In this document: positions 10,419 through 22,679 of the stretch, piece after piece | Position numbering within the stretch: the first letter of the stretch is position 1 | Layout: every line of letters begins with the position of its first letter | Assembly: GCF_029784135.1 (NCBI RefSeq) | Contig: NC_073745.1 | Coordinates: forward strand, 48,577,119-48,641,118 | Source of the DNA: Toxorhynchites rutilus septentrionalis | Taxonomy: Eukaryota; Arthropoda; Insecta; Diptera; Culicidae | DNA length: 64,000 nucleotides | Reading direction: 5' to 3' | Position numbers and translations under genes: made by a program | The notes under the pieces: generated by a model | Database searches by the model: none | Told to the model about the DNA's origin: nothing | What the model saw: the letters and a program-made list of their open reading frames with translations, nothing else

Positions 10419-11440
10419 ATGGGGAAGTACAAGAACGAGCAACGCTTAATAATTATAAAAACATTACTACCGAAATTCGGAGTCGGTGATTGCGTTTCGG
10501 CCGTAATAATCGTCCAGACTGTGCATAGTTTAGGAACCAATTTGGAGTCTACATTTGCGCTGTTGGATGTTCACGTGCCAACGAGAAGCCACCCCGCACG
10601 AAGCAACGGAAATATCGCAGCCGGAAGTGAATCCATCCATATCAGTCAATTGCACGGCGTTCTCAAGAATTGGTCATCTCCCAAACCTCATTGTGGCATG
10701 TTTTGCAAAAATATCATGGACTACATCATTAAAAGATCAAATTGACTCAAAAACTAAAGCCACTTGACCATATGAAGCGCCGAAACTTCTCCCATTAGGT
10801 TCTGGCGAATCTTGAAGAAAAGAATGGAATGAGCGGTGAGAAGCTTTTCTGGCTAAATAAATTTATCAACAAGCAATGCAAATGAAAAAATCAGATCAAA
10901 ATTCACACGTGCTTCAAGAAACACCATTGCATCCACCAAAAAAATATTGTTTAGTGTGGCAGGAGGAGAGATTGGGCCGTATTTCTTCGTCGATGAGAAC
11001 GACCGTCATGATACCGTCAATGGAGAGCGCTATCGAGACATGTGGGAAGACTATTTCTGGCCAGAATTGGGAGATCTAAACATCAATGATATGGGGTTTC
11101 AACAAGACAGTGCCACTTGCCACACAGCGCACGTTACAATAAATTTATTGAAAAGTAAGCTTGGTGAAGGTGTTCATTCGAGAAATGGACCTGTCGATTG
11201 GCCACCTCATTTATGCGACTTGACGCCATTGGATTTCTTTTTATAGGGGCTATGTCAAGTCGCTGGTCTATGCCAACAAGCCAGCAACTTTCGAAGAGCT
11301 CAGAGGCAACATCCAACGCGAAAATTTGCAACATTTCGGTCGAAACGTGTTGCCGAGTATTGAAAAATTGGACCCAACGGATCAATCGCTATGAGCAAGC
11401 CCGTGGTGGTCATATGACCAAAATCGAATTTCATTCTTAA
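10419..11440 (+). pseudogene. Mariner-like DDE transposase, degenerate
   Basis: This starts MGKYKNEQRLIIIKTLLP at 10419, keeps a recognisable middle (RSHPARSNGNIAAGSES), then a catalytic part: GEIGPYFFVDENDRHDTVNG, FQQDSATCHTAHV (a catalytic Asp) and LCDLTPLDFFL, followed by a stop. The C-terminus continues GYVKSLVYANKPATFEELRG and ends RGGHMTKIEFHS at 11440. Frameshifts near 10550, 10640 and 11310 break it. It is the same transposase type as the one at 27565-31049 (WFQQDGATCHTTR, RGGHLNDVVFHT equivalents). Terminal repeats were not found, so the element ends are unknown. Confidence 0.82.
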
Positions 11441-14400
11441 AATGAGTTGTACTACACCCAGAATAATTTTGAACTCAATATCTTAAAAAACCTATGTTTA
11501 AAAAAAGACAAGTCTTTAGTGAAAGACGTTAAGAAGACGAAATTCCTTAAGATTTTTGTATAATTGAAGATGAAACCCAAGAATCTAAAACTAGATAATT
11601 TATCTCAAATATTTTAACAGAAAAATCTCATGTAAACCGCAGCATAATGCGATAGCAAGAAACAACTTAATCCAGCAACAAAAGCAAAATATATATCTCC
11701 CATTAGAATATCCCCTCCGGAATAACCTTCCGCAGTAACTCAGCGGCTAGGAACCACTACCACTGTTACTTTCCACCAGAGGCAGTAAGAAACAAATACT
11801 TTCAACCCCAATAAATCTCCGTAGGCTCTCTGCGGCCGGCCACATATCCGCTACCGGCCCTCAGCACGAGAGGAAAAAATAATCCAGATCTGTGCTCACC
11901 GCCGACACTTTTCATTTATTTCCTCGTTGACTTTCGGTGTTATTTACTGTCACAGCTTATAATCCGGCTGCTCGGAGTGAAATACATCGGCCGGCTGGAT
12001 GCCTTCCGCTTTTTTCAGATTTTTTTTGTTATTTCAGTGAATTCTTCGCAGCTGCAACTGCAACAACAGATCGAGTAGAGACACGAGAGTAGAGAAAATC
12101 GGAAAACTTTACCCCAACCAGACTGGCAAGACACACGAAGCGGAAAAATAGTTTGTTTATTTATGGAGAAACAGCACGACATAAAGCTTTCGTCTATGCC
12201 ACACCTCTTCCGCTGGCCGGGAAAGCCTAGATAGTGTGGCTCTGGATACGTGTTCCAGCCAGAGCTGTTGTCCTTGCACACCTAGAATCGAAACTGTTTC
12301 TCGTGTGTTCGATAGCGTTTCTGTCATGGTTTCGGCTCAAAAGTAAGCTCCCGTTTAGAGTGCCTTCACGATGGCACAAGGTGGCAATTGCGGCGGGAAA
12401 GCTTTTAACTCCGGTTCCTTGGCAGGAAAGCTGAGCTAAATAAACCCTAACCAGAGGAAATTCATTGCAGCGGCGGGAAGAAGTAAAAAGAAAGTAAGAA
12501 TTCACGGCATAAGTAAACACATCATTGCTGCTGATGAAGGAAATCGGGATGCCCTGGATTCAGTTGATTCCGTGAGAATGTATGTGCGGTCCTGGTTTAT
12601 TTATGTTACAACATAATGCACTTTGACGGAATTGAAGGAACGGAAGCGTTCTAAAATTTCTCACTGCGAGGATGGATTGCGCGCGAGCGATTGCATTTCA
12701 AGGCGGAAACTGAATAGGGTTGAACAGGAACGAGCTTTTGATGGGACATCCTCATCTGTCGCACTCTTGTCTTAGGCTAAATGGTTATATATCTGTTATG
12801 CTGTCCGAACGACTAGCTTGATGGATGCAAAAGATGCATTCAGAAATTGCTCGCTTCAAATGTTGCCACCCTCTTCGAAAGAAGCTTTTTCGGTGGGTAA
12901 ATTCTTCGCGGTGATTTATTACAGCTATCTTACCCATGCGCTTGTGCCGCCAATGGTATTCACACCTGGCGGAATGAAAACATACTCTTCCTATGTTACA
13001 CAAATGTCATTGTTTGATTCCTCAACGATGCAGATTAAAAGTATTTAATGATGATGATGACACCAGTGGCGATTGTTCTTTGAAAAATTACTTTTTTGAT
13101 TATATCTTGGCAGAATCTTAATCTTTTGCATTCCTAAATTCCGCTCGATTTTCGGCACCACCAATAAAGAGATTTCTGTTGTGTGAAAAAAGCAGAGTTT
13201 ACAAACCAAAAACAAAATTAACAAACCGGAAAGCTATCTTTCTTCAAATTGATTGATAACGGCACACGTTGATTCTGATAGAAAGGTAAAATAATATCTC
13301 TACCTGCATGCACAACAACGGACGTCAATCAAGAATTCTTAATTGTATTTCATAGATTTTAAAAATATACTTACATAGAATCCACAAGGGACGAAAACGT
13401 TCCTCCCAATCGCTTTTTTTTTGCAGTCGATGTGATTGAGTTAGACACACTGTTTAATTAAATTTGACGTTTTATACAAGGGACAAATTTGCGCGAACGG
13501 TACAAGGAATAATTGCTGAGGAAACGAGACATTTTCATTACCGCTATTGCATTCCCGTCAACCCACCAGGACACCCACTAATTGAATGAGAAAAACTGAT
13601 GGTTGATCGTGTGCGGTTGCATAAATTGAGTAGAATTTAAAATCGCGTCACTGGTTTTCGTGTAAAGGAACTGGTTTGTCAGTGAATAGTGAACAATTCA
13701 ATAGAGATAAACATTGGTAATGTATTGCGTTGTACTGTAAATTCATGTCTCCACTAATGATGACTGAATCGAGACGGTGATCAAAAATAGTCTCTGGTAC
13801 AAAAAGTGGATTAGAAATTTTCCTAAATCACTACGATGTACGTATGATGAAAATTGGATCGTTGTTACAATGTTAAAACTTTTTAGAACAAATGTTTGAT
13901 AGCACTTAAAATCCAAAAAAATTAAATCGTATAACTAGGCATATTCTAAGTCGTATGCAAAGGGGGATCGACAAACAAACGTATCATACATCAGTTACAT
14001 ATTGTGGGTGGTATATGATGCGCCTAACTGCCATATACATGCGAAAGTCGATGTAATACACCCCAGCAAACATTAAATCGTAAGGCTTTTGCACATGATA
14101 TATAAGTTCGCATACGTATATAAATTCGTATTAAATTACCATCGCATAAAATATCAATCAAAGGATGCATGATGTGTATCCAAAATCGTAGAAAATGCAA
14201 CAACACGATTTTCTATATCATTGATGGATTAAGTCGTATATCGGTATAACGATGATCCTAGTATCTCGATATGCAGTATTATATATTATCATATTCATAT
14301 AATATAACATTGTCGGATCAAATTGCGTAAAAAGCATCGTATATCGTTACAGACAGCTTTATATGCGTATAAAATACGCATACACGATTTACTACAAGCA

Positions 14401-14539
14401 AACAAAAAAATGGCGGGAAATTTTCAAGAGGTTATAATTATTTTTATACCCTCACGAACCGCCATTAGAATATATGACAACCCTTATGTAATGTTTCAAG
14501 AAATAGGAATTTTACAATTGACTTTTAGTGGGAGAAGGG
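11441..14539. other. Long non-coding stretch, largely unique
   Basis: No gene is supported. Between about 11700 and 12720 the sequence is richer in G and C than its surroundings and shows no repeat copies elsewhere in the window; it may be conserved intergenic or UTR sequence of a flanking gene, but no exon with splice sites was convincing. From 12720 to 14539 it becomes AT-rich, with a short TGATGATGATGAC run near 13050 and many CGTATA/TATACG words between 14000 and 14400. Confidence 0.45.
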
Positions 14540-14540
14540 T

Positions 14541-14717
14541 TAAATATTTAAAATAAGTGGTGGTGATGGTTTAGAAAATTGCTCCAATGGGATTCGAACT
14601 CCGATTGTTTTGGATGATAAACATCAGCTATTTCGCACGGCTATCTGGAATATAATTTAAGAACAGTTTAAACTCCACCATCCACCACTATCACCCCCAC
14701 TCATTTTAAACATTTAT
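14541..14717. mobile_element. MITE-like element with a tRNA-type B box
   Basis: The left end TTTAAAATAAGTGGTGGTGA and the right end (complement of TCACCCCCACTCATTTTAAA) form imperfect terminal inverted repeats. On the minus strand an internal GGAGTTCGAATCCCA matches a pol III B box, but no tRNA cloverleaf can be drawn, since the T-stem does not pair. A tRNA-related SINE body remains an alternative reading. Confidence 0.6.
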
Positions 14718-14718
14718 A

Positions 14719-14895
14719 AAGGGTGTGCCACATCAAATTGAATCACGGAAAAAACGCTGTAGAAATTTAATTTTTAAGAATTATATCTTCAGCTTTCGCT
14801 TATAATCAGATAAGAGTGTATAGATCACGTTGACCATGCTTCACTGTCAATTTTTCGTAAATTTGGAAAAATGTCGTCGAACGAAAAAGAGCGTA
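14719..14895 (+). mobile_element. Truncated 5' end of an ITmD37E element
   Basis: It begins AAGGGTGTGCCACATCAAAT directly after a TA at 14717-14718 and continues through ACGGAAAAAACGCTGTAGAA to ATGTCGTCGAACGAAAAAGA. This matches the terminal repeat and first codons of the full copy at 38890-40186 (transposase start MSSNEKER). The match stops around 14895. Only the promoter end and the start codon region survive. Confidence 0.9.
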
Positions 14896-15240
14896 TATGT
14901 ATATTAGGGTGGAAGGGGAAATGGTCACGTCAAATTTCAAAAACCGACCATGCACATTTTGTTTATTGGCCCAAAAAAATGAGCTCAATCGGACATTATT
15001 TAGGGGTGCCTCGAAGCACTGAAAGTTTTAGTTTTTTGGTCACTCAGGCTCAGGTCCCAAAAGTTCGATTTTCGGCCAAAAATTTTTTTGGAGATAACAC
15101 CAGATCTCGACGTTTCATGCAATTTGAAGACATTTGACATCAAAATATTTTTTTTTGGAAACCCAGATTTTTTTCGGGATGACACCAGATCTCGACGTTT
15201 TATGCATTTTTGAGTCATTTGGCATCGAAAAAAATGGGTG
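14896..15240. repeat. Repeat with two internal tandem units
   Basis: Two units of about 80 bp share ACACCAGATCTCGACGTTT followed by (C/T)ATGCA and a 'GACATTTGACATCAAAA'-like phrase (15097-15150 and 15182-15235). It starts with an AGGGTGGAAGGGGAAATGG-type end resembling family A termini. No protein is encoded. Confidence 0.6.
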
Positions 15241-16320
15241 GGTTATATCTATGAAATAACCGCAAGGTTGACGTGGGACTACCTTAGCTCAGCAATCATT
15301 TGTTTGTATTGATTAAATTTTTGATTGAATGAAACAATTTCCGAATTCAATTGAATCCAATATATTTTCTTTGTGAGTAAAAAGATTGTTTAATGCCATG
15401 TAAGGTCAATTCATGAATTGTGATAGATTATGTTCTTCGTTACAAGTAAATTTAACGACAGTCCTTTTACGTTTGGTATGATGACACCTTGGTTTAGAAG
15501 TCTGTATTAGGTAAACACAGTTGAGTCGGAACAAGAATGCCCCCGACTTTCATTTATTTGCAATGGCGATTTCTCCAACGCTGCTTGGTTTTGAAGTTTG
15601 TGTTAGGGGACACATTACGGTGAGATAAAAAATCCCCATACTTCCATGTATTTGCGATGCCGAATTCCCCAAGGCTGCTTGGTTATGATCAGTGTTGGAA
15701 AAAATCATCTTCGCTAAGATCAAATGCATAGATTTTCGGGCTAGGTTGCATCGAAAACCTATATATTCCGAACGAAAATTAAAATGACAGATCCAGGCAA
15801 CCATTGAATATGAACAAATGAACTTTTGTCCTTCAATATGTTTGCAATATGTAACCTGAGGCTGCTGTGTGCGGTTGGGTTTTACAGTTGCCGGATGCCG
15901 TAATCGGAAATACCTTATGAAATTCCCGATGTCGCAAATGACTTGACGGTAGCTAAAACCACTCGTTGTATCCATTCTGCATATGCCGTTGCTACCGTCT
16001 CGCCAAGTAAAATTTATTTTGAAGTTAAATTATCTGCCAGAACGAATATCGTTTCGGATGTGATGAATATCAATTTGTTGCTTTTGATATCCAAAGTATA
16101 AATAACAGCGAAGTTATGAACCCCACTCAATGTCGCATTCATTCATTATAGCAAATTTGGTCATGCAACAGCGATATGAACAAAATGAACTCGTTTGTTA
16201 TTGTCATCAATATAATGAGGGCAGTGTGTTTCAAGCTGAAAAAAAGTCATTTACACTGTAACAAAATCATATTCGTTTCTCGTGAATATTTGTTGATATT
16301 CTAAGACACTGGTTATGATG
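15241..16320. repeat. Repeat-derived segment with histone-module palindrome
   Basis: The segment 15235-15305 (GGTTATATCTATGAAATAAC, then GACGTGGGACTACC) matches 59950-60020. Further on, two similar phrases occur near 15560 and 15660, 'TTTGCAATGGCGATTTCTCC' and 'TTTGCGATGCCGAATTCCCC', each followed by GCTGCTTGGTT. A related phrase is found inverted near 44320. The open frame on the minus strand at 15550-15975 is an accidental translation of these repeats. Confidence 0.5.
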
Positions 16321-16611
16321 ACTGTGTTGGGGAAACCGTAAATCGGGCCAATCAAAACGAGGCGGTTAGGGCGTTTAGATAACGCTTAACATTTTACAGT
16401 TATTCAATTGTTTATCTAATATAAAATAACATTTTATTAATTGCGATTAGAGCGTAGAAATATTCGCTATCAATTGATGCAAGCATCTTTTCGATCCAGT
16501 AAGAAATGTTCGAGTTATAAGCATTCGGAATCTTTCATTTTTTCCTGCATGTTCTGTGTTTAGGTTTTCATTTTATCCCCCATATACTCCGGTTAGACGT
16601 AGTCCCACGTC
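16320..16611 (-). promoter_or_regulatory. Histone-type upstream module, copy 1
   Basis: Read on the minus strand, this starts at the palindrome GACGTGGGACTACGTC (16596-16611) and continues TAACCGGAGTATATGGGGGA. It is closely alignable with the module at 28425 that precedes an H2A copy. It ends near a CCAAT-type GATTGG motif at about 16345. No histone coding sequence follows in the expected direction. Confidence 0.65.
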
Positions 16612-16881
16612 AAAAAATTTCGATTTTCCAAATGTGTATCCAGAATCTACCCAAAAAAAATTATTGGCTGTTATCTGCTCGCTGACTATTGCGAAACTGG
16701 TGTATAAATCGCAAATGACAGCTCTTTATACGATCACCTATTGCAATGTTTGTGCAAGGGCGAAACAGAAGTTGCAAATATTTTTTCTTAATATCAAAAT
16801 ATGAGCACTGCTCTGAGCGGCGCTATCGATCCGCACATGAACAAAGCAACAAGTGAAATGTTCTTTCGTTTCCTCTCTCTT

Positions 16882-17150
16882 GACGTAGGGCTACGACTAA
16901 CAGGAAAAAATAACAACCTAGAAACTGAACAAGTAAGAAATAGTGAAAGATTTCGAACATTCATAATTCGACCATTTTCTCGCTAGATGACAAAGCTGTT
17001 GAATGGACATCTTTCTACGTTTCGATTGAATAATTATAAAAAGTCAAGCATCATCTAAGCGCACCAAGCGTTTTGATTGGTTCATTTCGTGGTCCTCGAA
17101 TAGCCCTAAAAGGAACGACTAAAGTAACAACGAAATACAATTTGAATACG
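16882..17150 (+). promoter_or_regulatory. Histone-type upstream module, copy 2
   Basis: It starts GACGTAGGGCTACG at 16882 and then follows the 28425 module (ACTGAACAAGTA, ATTGAATAATT, TCAAGCAT, TTGATTGGTTCATTTCGTG), with an internal gap. It faces away from copy 1, the palindromes being about 270 bp apart. No histone ORF is recognisable downstream. Confidence 0.65.
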
Positions 17151-17789
17151 TCAATACCACTGGTGGAACAGAATGTAATCACCTTATTCACGATTCATCA
17201 ATCATCCAGCGAGCGACCGGAAGACAGCGGCGGCGTTTAACAGGATATCGCTTCGGAGAAGAATTGTGAAGAAAAATGTCAAACCGCATGATGATTCTTA
17301 TTTTTTTCAAATGTTTGTCCTCAAATCCTAGATAGAAGCATCTCGATAAAAAGATGCTTTACGTTGGTTTTCATACCGTTAGTTAGAGAATGTTTGTGCA
17401 TGATTTAATCACAATCAAACATTGTTTGATTGAATGCGCCTACAATGGTGGTGGTAGTAAACATATAGAATCGTCTGTTGCTGCAGTGTGTATGTGTCTA
17501 GAACAAGGGACACATTACGTTGGCCAAATTGTGTAGTATGTTGATTGTGTTAAAAGGGGCATCAACGTGCAGTGCATTTCAAGCTGGATGTTTAAAAGGT
17601 ATTTTCCAGTGATGATGTGTTCTTGGGTTGAAAACTAAAGGTGAAAATTTATCCCGTTGCGGTTGCTATCGTTTCCGACAATCCGATTCGGTTCGAATTT
17701 TTGCCATTCTGCGTAAGGGGCAGTATAGTATAATTTATGGATTATTTCTTTGACAATGACATTTTTGGGAGCGTTGGAGATGTAATCGC
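17151..17789. other. Non-coding stretch
   Basis: No gene, repeat copy or regulatory element was recognised here, apart from it lying downstream of the histone-type module, where a promoter and coding region would be expected. Confidence 0.4.
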
Positions 17790-17794
17790 TCTAG

Positions 17795-18720
17795 TTTTTT
17801 TTTAATTGGCCTTTTTCGAGGCTTCTTCTTCTGTAGGAGTATTGTACCATTGCGACCATTAGTTTGTAGTGTACTCCAGTTTGCTATGTATGCAGTGTCG
17901 GTTCGTTCCATCACTCAGGGAGTAAATGATAGTCACACCAGGACTTTGCATATCCCCCCACAAAGATATGACTTCCTTTATGAAGTTTCTTACCTTTCTG
18001 GTTCAGCAGACCAAATCTCGTTAGGCCTAAGAATGCCCTTTCCAAGAATCCGCAGTCTTCACTGAATAAGTGTACTGCATTGACACAGTAAATGTTCCGA
18101 AGTTTCAGCTTCGAAATTGCAGAAACGACAGTTATCATCTGTCAGTTTTCCGATTTTTTTAGGTGATACCTGCACGGGCAGTATCCGATCAAAAACCGGT
18201 TAATGTGCTCAAATCTGCCTTATTCAAGCTGAGTAGGCTGCATGTTATTCTGTTACAAGGTGTAATGAATAATTTGGATTGTCTAAGTGTTGATCGAGCC
18301 GTCCAGCTGACTTCAAACATCGATATCTCCCTAGTTTTGAGCTCTGATTCCATGCATGATGTAGGTAATCCACAAAATGGCTCAGGTCGGACGAATTTGA
18401 TTGAACTAGCTTTGACTGACATGTGTATGCTTTTACTACATTAAGAGCTGCTCGGCTATGTGAGAAGATACAGATATTGGCATACCTGTATTTTCTAGCC
18501 AAACAAATATTTGTATTTCTGCTTGAAGAACTGTAAACCCCTGTCTTATTGTAATTGACATGTCGATTCCTGGTCCAATAATCCCAGCTCCCGTAGATTT
18601 ACCAATTTTAGATCCATCGGCATAAAACACGAGTGATCCTGGACGAGTTTTGGGACCACCTTCTACCTATTCGTTGCGATTGAATTCAATCACTTTGAAG
18701 GAAACACCAAAATTAGTCTT
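17795..18720 (-). pseudogene. Non-LTR retrotransposon 3' remnant (RNase H)
   Basis: The minus strand reads GSLVFYADGSKIGKSTGAG from about 18650, which is the RNase H domain start, with the first catalytic Asp in 'YADGS'. Next come QAEIQIFV and then YRYANICIFSHSRAALNVVK, the '(D)SqaAl' motif with its Asp replaced by His. The C-terminal part near 17930-18140 reads like the family's Cys/His-containing tail (LLCQC-type frame, then FLERAFLGLTRFGLLNQ). Frames change several times. It is the 3' third of an I/R1-type element carrying RNase H; the endonuclease and reverse transcriptase domains are missing. Confidence 0.78.
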
Positions 18721-20400
18721 TTTCAAGGTTAGCGACGGATGAACTGAAAAAGTTCTATTGTCGCTCAGACTGTAATTCAAGACAACATCATCATCACTAC
18801 CAACAGAACATCCCCGGTAATTGAACGTTTAGGTAAAAAGCATCAATAAAACAAACCAAGAAGAAAGAGAGAACAAATGGAGAAATTTTGTAGTAATAAA
18901 ACAAAAACTCATCAGGATCCAATGAAAATCGAAATCGAAACACATTGCCGTAGAGAAAGGGTTAAATCTTTTTCAGAACCAACGAAATATTTTGGTAAAA
19001 AGTTCATTATATTTTGCTTTTTTTTCTAAACTAATGTCCTAAATGATGAACAGGTAAATTGAATTGTTCAATTGATCAACAAAAAGAGACATATTCGCTT
19101 TTGAGTGTACATTCAACAAATCTTAACACACCTAATTTTGAAGGTGTGTACGTGTAGAATGATTCATCTCTTTTTATTCTGACATTTACCCTTCAGTTCT
19201 CAAAGTTGGGTCCGGGCGGAGGAACACCGCTTGGAAAATTTGCTTGCGTAACGCGAAAAAACAACCTTCTCGTACGTGGATTTGGCAAAATAGTTCAATA
19301 GGACCAAACCATCTGTAACGAACGTGATTGAAATGATCGGGGAATATTTAACGAGTACCAAGAACCTTGGATTGAGGGTATGTGGAACGGAAGCTTCAAT
19401 GCCTATTTTGTTTTTTGTATAGTTTCGATTGAACTACTAATAGAAAAATAAGATGATTTTTGAAATAGAAAAAGTAACCAAACGATCTACTCTTTCAAAA
19501 TAATATCGTAGTTCTACGTGGTAACAATGTGGTCGTGTCTGAGACACAACTCTTCTAATAATTTTTTTTCGTGAACCCATTTTCGCTCAAATAGCGGAGT
19601 CTTTCGGCTTTGAGGTTTCTTGTTCTTGGAACTCTGAACCCGGTGATCAACTCAGATTGAACTGTTCTGTAAATTAATACAGAAAAGAATGCAAGAAAAT
19701 GACTGTTGAATAAATTGAATGAATTTGAATAAAAATTGACATAGGAGTATCATTCAGTGAAAAAACCGCACGATGATGATCCCGGGAGTGGAACTTTAAA
19801 CATCTCAATCAGAGCACATTTCTAAGTTGGAATGAATCAAATACTTTTGTAATTTTTCTCATGTCTTCTGTGATTGATTTACGTTTGGTCATAACAAAAA
19901 CCATAATTATGGAACGCCTTTTAGCAGCCAAAGAAAAACTATGAAGGCGTCATGAGGATGATCTTAATGGAAAACGATGTGACATTTACAAATTTGAAGT
20001 TATAACGTTGAGGTTTGGTGGAAATTTTAATGGCAAATGTCGCAGCTCAATGAAAAAGGATATTCGATCAAGGTGAAATATTCCAACAAAATTGTCAATG
20101 AATGGAGGAACATAGAAATCATAAATAGCGTTTGAAGTTCAATTTTCTTCATCTAAAATTTCTCCAAAGGCACTTGAATAACAATGCAATATGCGACGGA
20201 AAAGAACGAAATGGAACACGAAATGAAGTCTATTTGTGTAAATAGCACAGATAATCTTATTTACATGGAATGTTAATCGACCGTCCTAAGTTCGTCAGGG
20301 ATAGTGATATAACTAACGGTGAATAATCAATGACCAGATATCGTTCAATCAAAAACCAAACCAATATTCAATTTAATTGTAGCGTTGCTGTTTTTGGTGT
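18721..20400. other. Non-coding stretch downstream of the protease gene
   Basis: No gene is supported. Near 19508-19556 lies an inverted copy of the GTGTCTGAGACACGACC-type phrase with a CGTAGTTCTACG palindrome, also seen at 31247-31275 beside another histone-type motif. The rest is AT-rich, with no recognised repeat. Confidence 0.45.
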
Positions 20401-21234
20401 TTATCCTGAAATAGTTTCCAAAATCCAGCTTCTGTGAGATGAAACACGAGAGAACACATCGGGTATACCAAGAGCACAAGGCGTACCCCAAGAAACAACC
20501 CCTTGCAGCTGTCCTTCGGAGATTAATGGTCCACCAGAGTCACCCATGCACATTCCAATACCCTGGGGACTTGATGTGCAAATAGTGTTTTCGTGAACAA
20601 ATGCATCGTTGCCAAAAACCTGACGTTCCCGACATTCGTCCAGTGAAATGATCGTTACATTGACAAACTGCAGATGTCCCGCTAGCGATCCAGGGTGCTG
20701 TGGAAGAGAAAAGATGTTTTAGCAACCGTCGGTTGCGAACCCTAGATTTGCATAGGTTACCGAAGTTTGTCCCCAGCCGGAAGCTTGAGCGGTCAAAGGT
20801 TGCTGAATAAATTCTGACCCTAGCGGAATCTGTCCCACCTTACTCGTAAACACAATTTGGGACGCAACATGAAGTAGTGAAATATCGTTTTCCATCCTCC
20901 GTGGGTTGTAGAACCGATGCTGAATGATGTCTTCCAAGTCGTAGCGAATTCCCTCGCTCAACAAGAGTACTCCCACAACAACGAAGGTGCTTTGGGGTGT
21001 TCTTCCATAGGTACAATGAGCTGCTGTTAGCACCCAACGATCGCTGATGACGGATCCTCCACAGAAATGACTCCCAGTGGACGTTCGGAGCGATGCTTGA
21101 TGAGGAAATTGACCTTCCTCGGCGTTTTTTCCTCCAACAATACGGCCTTCCCATCCGGAGTACCCGATCGGCAACATTCCGGCCAAAGTCGTACCGACCA
21201 GGGCCAATTCAACTAGCAACAGTGCACGTACCAT
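20401..21234 (-). CDS. Chymotrypsin-like serine protease (S1 family), two exons
   Basis: Secreted digestive-type endopeptidase. Exon 1 is 20761-21234 and exon 2 is 20401-20697. The 63-bp intron runs GTAACC...TTCCACAG and joins in phase 0, giving ...[18 protein letters not shown]. The product is 256 aa. Residues 1-18 ([18 protein letters not shown]) form a signal peptide. A short propeptide ends at Arg31, and cleavage yields [15 protein letters not shown]. The triad is His73 in LTAAHC, Asp117 in NDISLL and Ser212 in GDSGGP. Six residues before the Ser is Gly206 instead of the Asp of trypsins, so the S1 pocket is chymotrypsin- or elastase-like. Splicing differently in frame would end after ...GFATDGC and lose the active serine. 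Start is the first ATG, with a TATA box 35 bp upstream. The window holds a broken relative at 8474. No frameshift is seen, so it is probably functional. Confidence 0.92.
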
Positions 21235-21268
21235 TGTGAATGCGTGAAACTTTCATCCAAACGCACCG

Positions 21269-21276
21269 TTTTTATA
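21269..21276 (-). promoter_or_regulatory. TATA box of the chymotrypsin-like gene
   Basis: TATAAAAA on the minus strand, 35 bp upstream of the ATG at 21234. The distance implies a very short 5' untranslated region, as is common for insect digestive proteases. No other promoter element was identified. Confidence 0.65.
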
Positions 21277-22029
21277 GTTAACTGCATTGTACACTATCTA
21301 CTAGTGTGCTAGTTTATCGAAAACCGATAATCCATTCATGTTTGGACCGGGATTAATGCATTTAGTGGAAAAAGCGATGAATACATACACCAGCATGTGA
21401 TGAATGATAACGCATTGTGGAAATCAGATTAATGCCCAAAATTAAAGGTTTTGTTCAAACTATGCGATGACGTTACATAACGCTACAAACTATGTGATAA
21501 CGTTGCATTTGAATTACTCCTATCAATTGCACCGGTAATACAATGCTGCAAATATGACCCTGTTTTATTCCACGGAGCATCTGTGGGGTTTGATCAACAT
21601 ACTTCTATCACTTATTTGATCGATAAAATATAAAATACTCCCTCCATGTCCATGTCATCTAAGTTGATTCTACATTCAAATAAACTATTGTGATAAAGCG
21701 GTAACATTATAAAGCTATCCAGTTGTGTTAAGCTACTAAACTAAAGCTAAGAATTTAGGCTAAAAATTAAATTCGAAACACGGAATTTAAAATTCAGAGC
21801 CAGAAATTCAGAAAAATTCAAATCTGGAATCTGAGTCTGAAACCAGATACCTGATCCAAAGAAGCAGGAACGTGGGTATAAATTATGTATCGGGAACAAG
21901 CACAAAGTTTATCTATTTCTTGATTCGAAAATTAGAGGATGTTCTAGATGAATAATTGATTTTTCTCGCTAAAAACATACGCGTGCAATATTCCGAAAAT
22001 TGAACCTTGTAGTTTTGAAATGACATACT
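21277..22029. other. Non-coding upstream region of the protease gene
   Basis: AT-rich sequence with two near-identical phrases CAAACTATGCGATGACGTTA and CAAACTATGTGATAACGTTG around 21457-21505, a small local duplication. No coding sequence was recognised. Regulatory sites cannot be assigned by eye. Confidence 0.45.
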
Positions 22030-22274
22030 TCGAAGATTACGTTCTTGAGGAACTTCACAGTCGTAGACTTTTGCATCATTTTTTATTAGTATTCGTTTGA
22101 GTTTTCTTTTGCCAAAGAACACGCCTTGAATGTATTCTAGGGAGGCAGGCTCTAGGATACGCGTGACCACATTGCAAGTCAAAAGAAATTTCTTTGACGA
22201 AGAAATCTCCGGCCATGACGGGACCCAAACCGGCGTGATAAGTGTGACGCTAACTACTCGGTCACGGGAGCACA
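22030..22274 (-). mobile_element. tRNA-derived SINE, second copy
   Basis: Same family and orientation as 9992-10267. The minus strand has TGCTCCCGTGACCGAGTAG (A-box region), then TTTGGGTCCCGTCATGGCC where the B box has decayed, and the shared body phrases AAGAAATTTCTTTGAC and AACACGCCTTGAATG. The GAA tail seen in copy 1 is missing and no target duplication is visible, so it is older or truncated. Confidence 0.82.
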
Positions 22275-22679
22275 CTTTCTTCACTCACTCCTAGTAAATT
22301 GACAAAACTAAACAAAACAATATTTATGTTCCTGTAATGCGGCTTCCATGTCCTTCTATCGATTGATGCAAATATCTCTGCAATCTATAGCCATAATTCG
22401 GACATAACAATTCACTGCATCCTCCGAACAAAATTGCACTGCTCTTTTCCAATATATGCCATTCTTTCAGTTTTTTTATCGAGGTGTATGTGGGATATTT
22501 ACGGATCGGGTAGGTAAGGAATGTATCGAAAAGTATTCTTAAACATTCAAACATCAAAATAAAACAGAAAACGTTCAGAAAATGTTTACAAAAGTGAATT
22601 TTATTAAAGAATATTAAGTTTACATAGCAATGAAATGAAAGAATCAAGCCTATTAGTGATTTGTAAAAAATGATCGAAC

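Noticed and set aside
14583..14640. tRNA gene with GTTCGAATCCC B box
   Set aside because: The T-stem does not pair and no acceptor stem can be drawn; it sits inside a small inverted-repeat element.
15550..15975. 141-codon open frame on the minus strand
   Set aside because: It translates repeat phrases that recur elsewhere and has no domain or splice context.
20840..21212. Additional minus-strand frames over the protease exon
   Set aside because: Shadow frames; the S1 protease frame has all conserved motifs.
22324..22647. 107-codon minus-strand open frame
   Set aside because: No recognisable motif, low-complexity hydrophobic and Phe/Ile-rich composition from AT-rich DNA.
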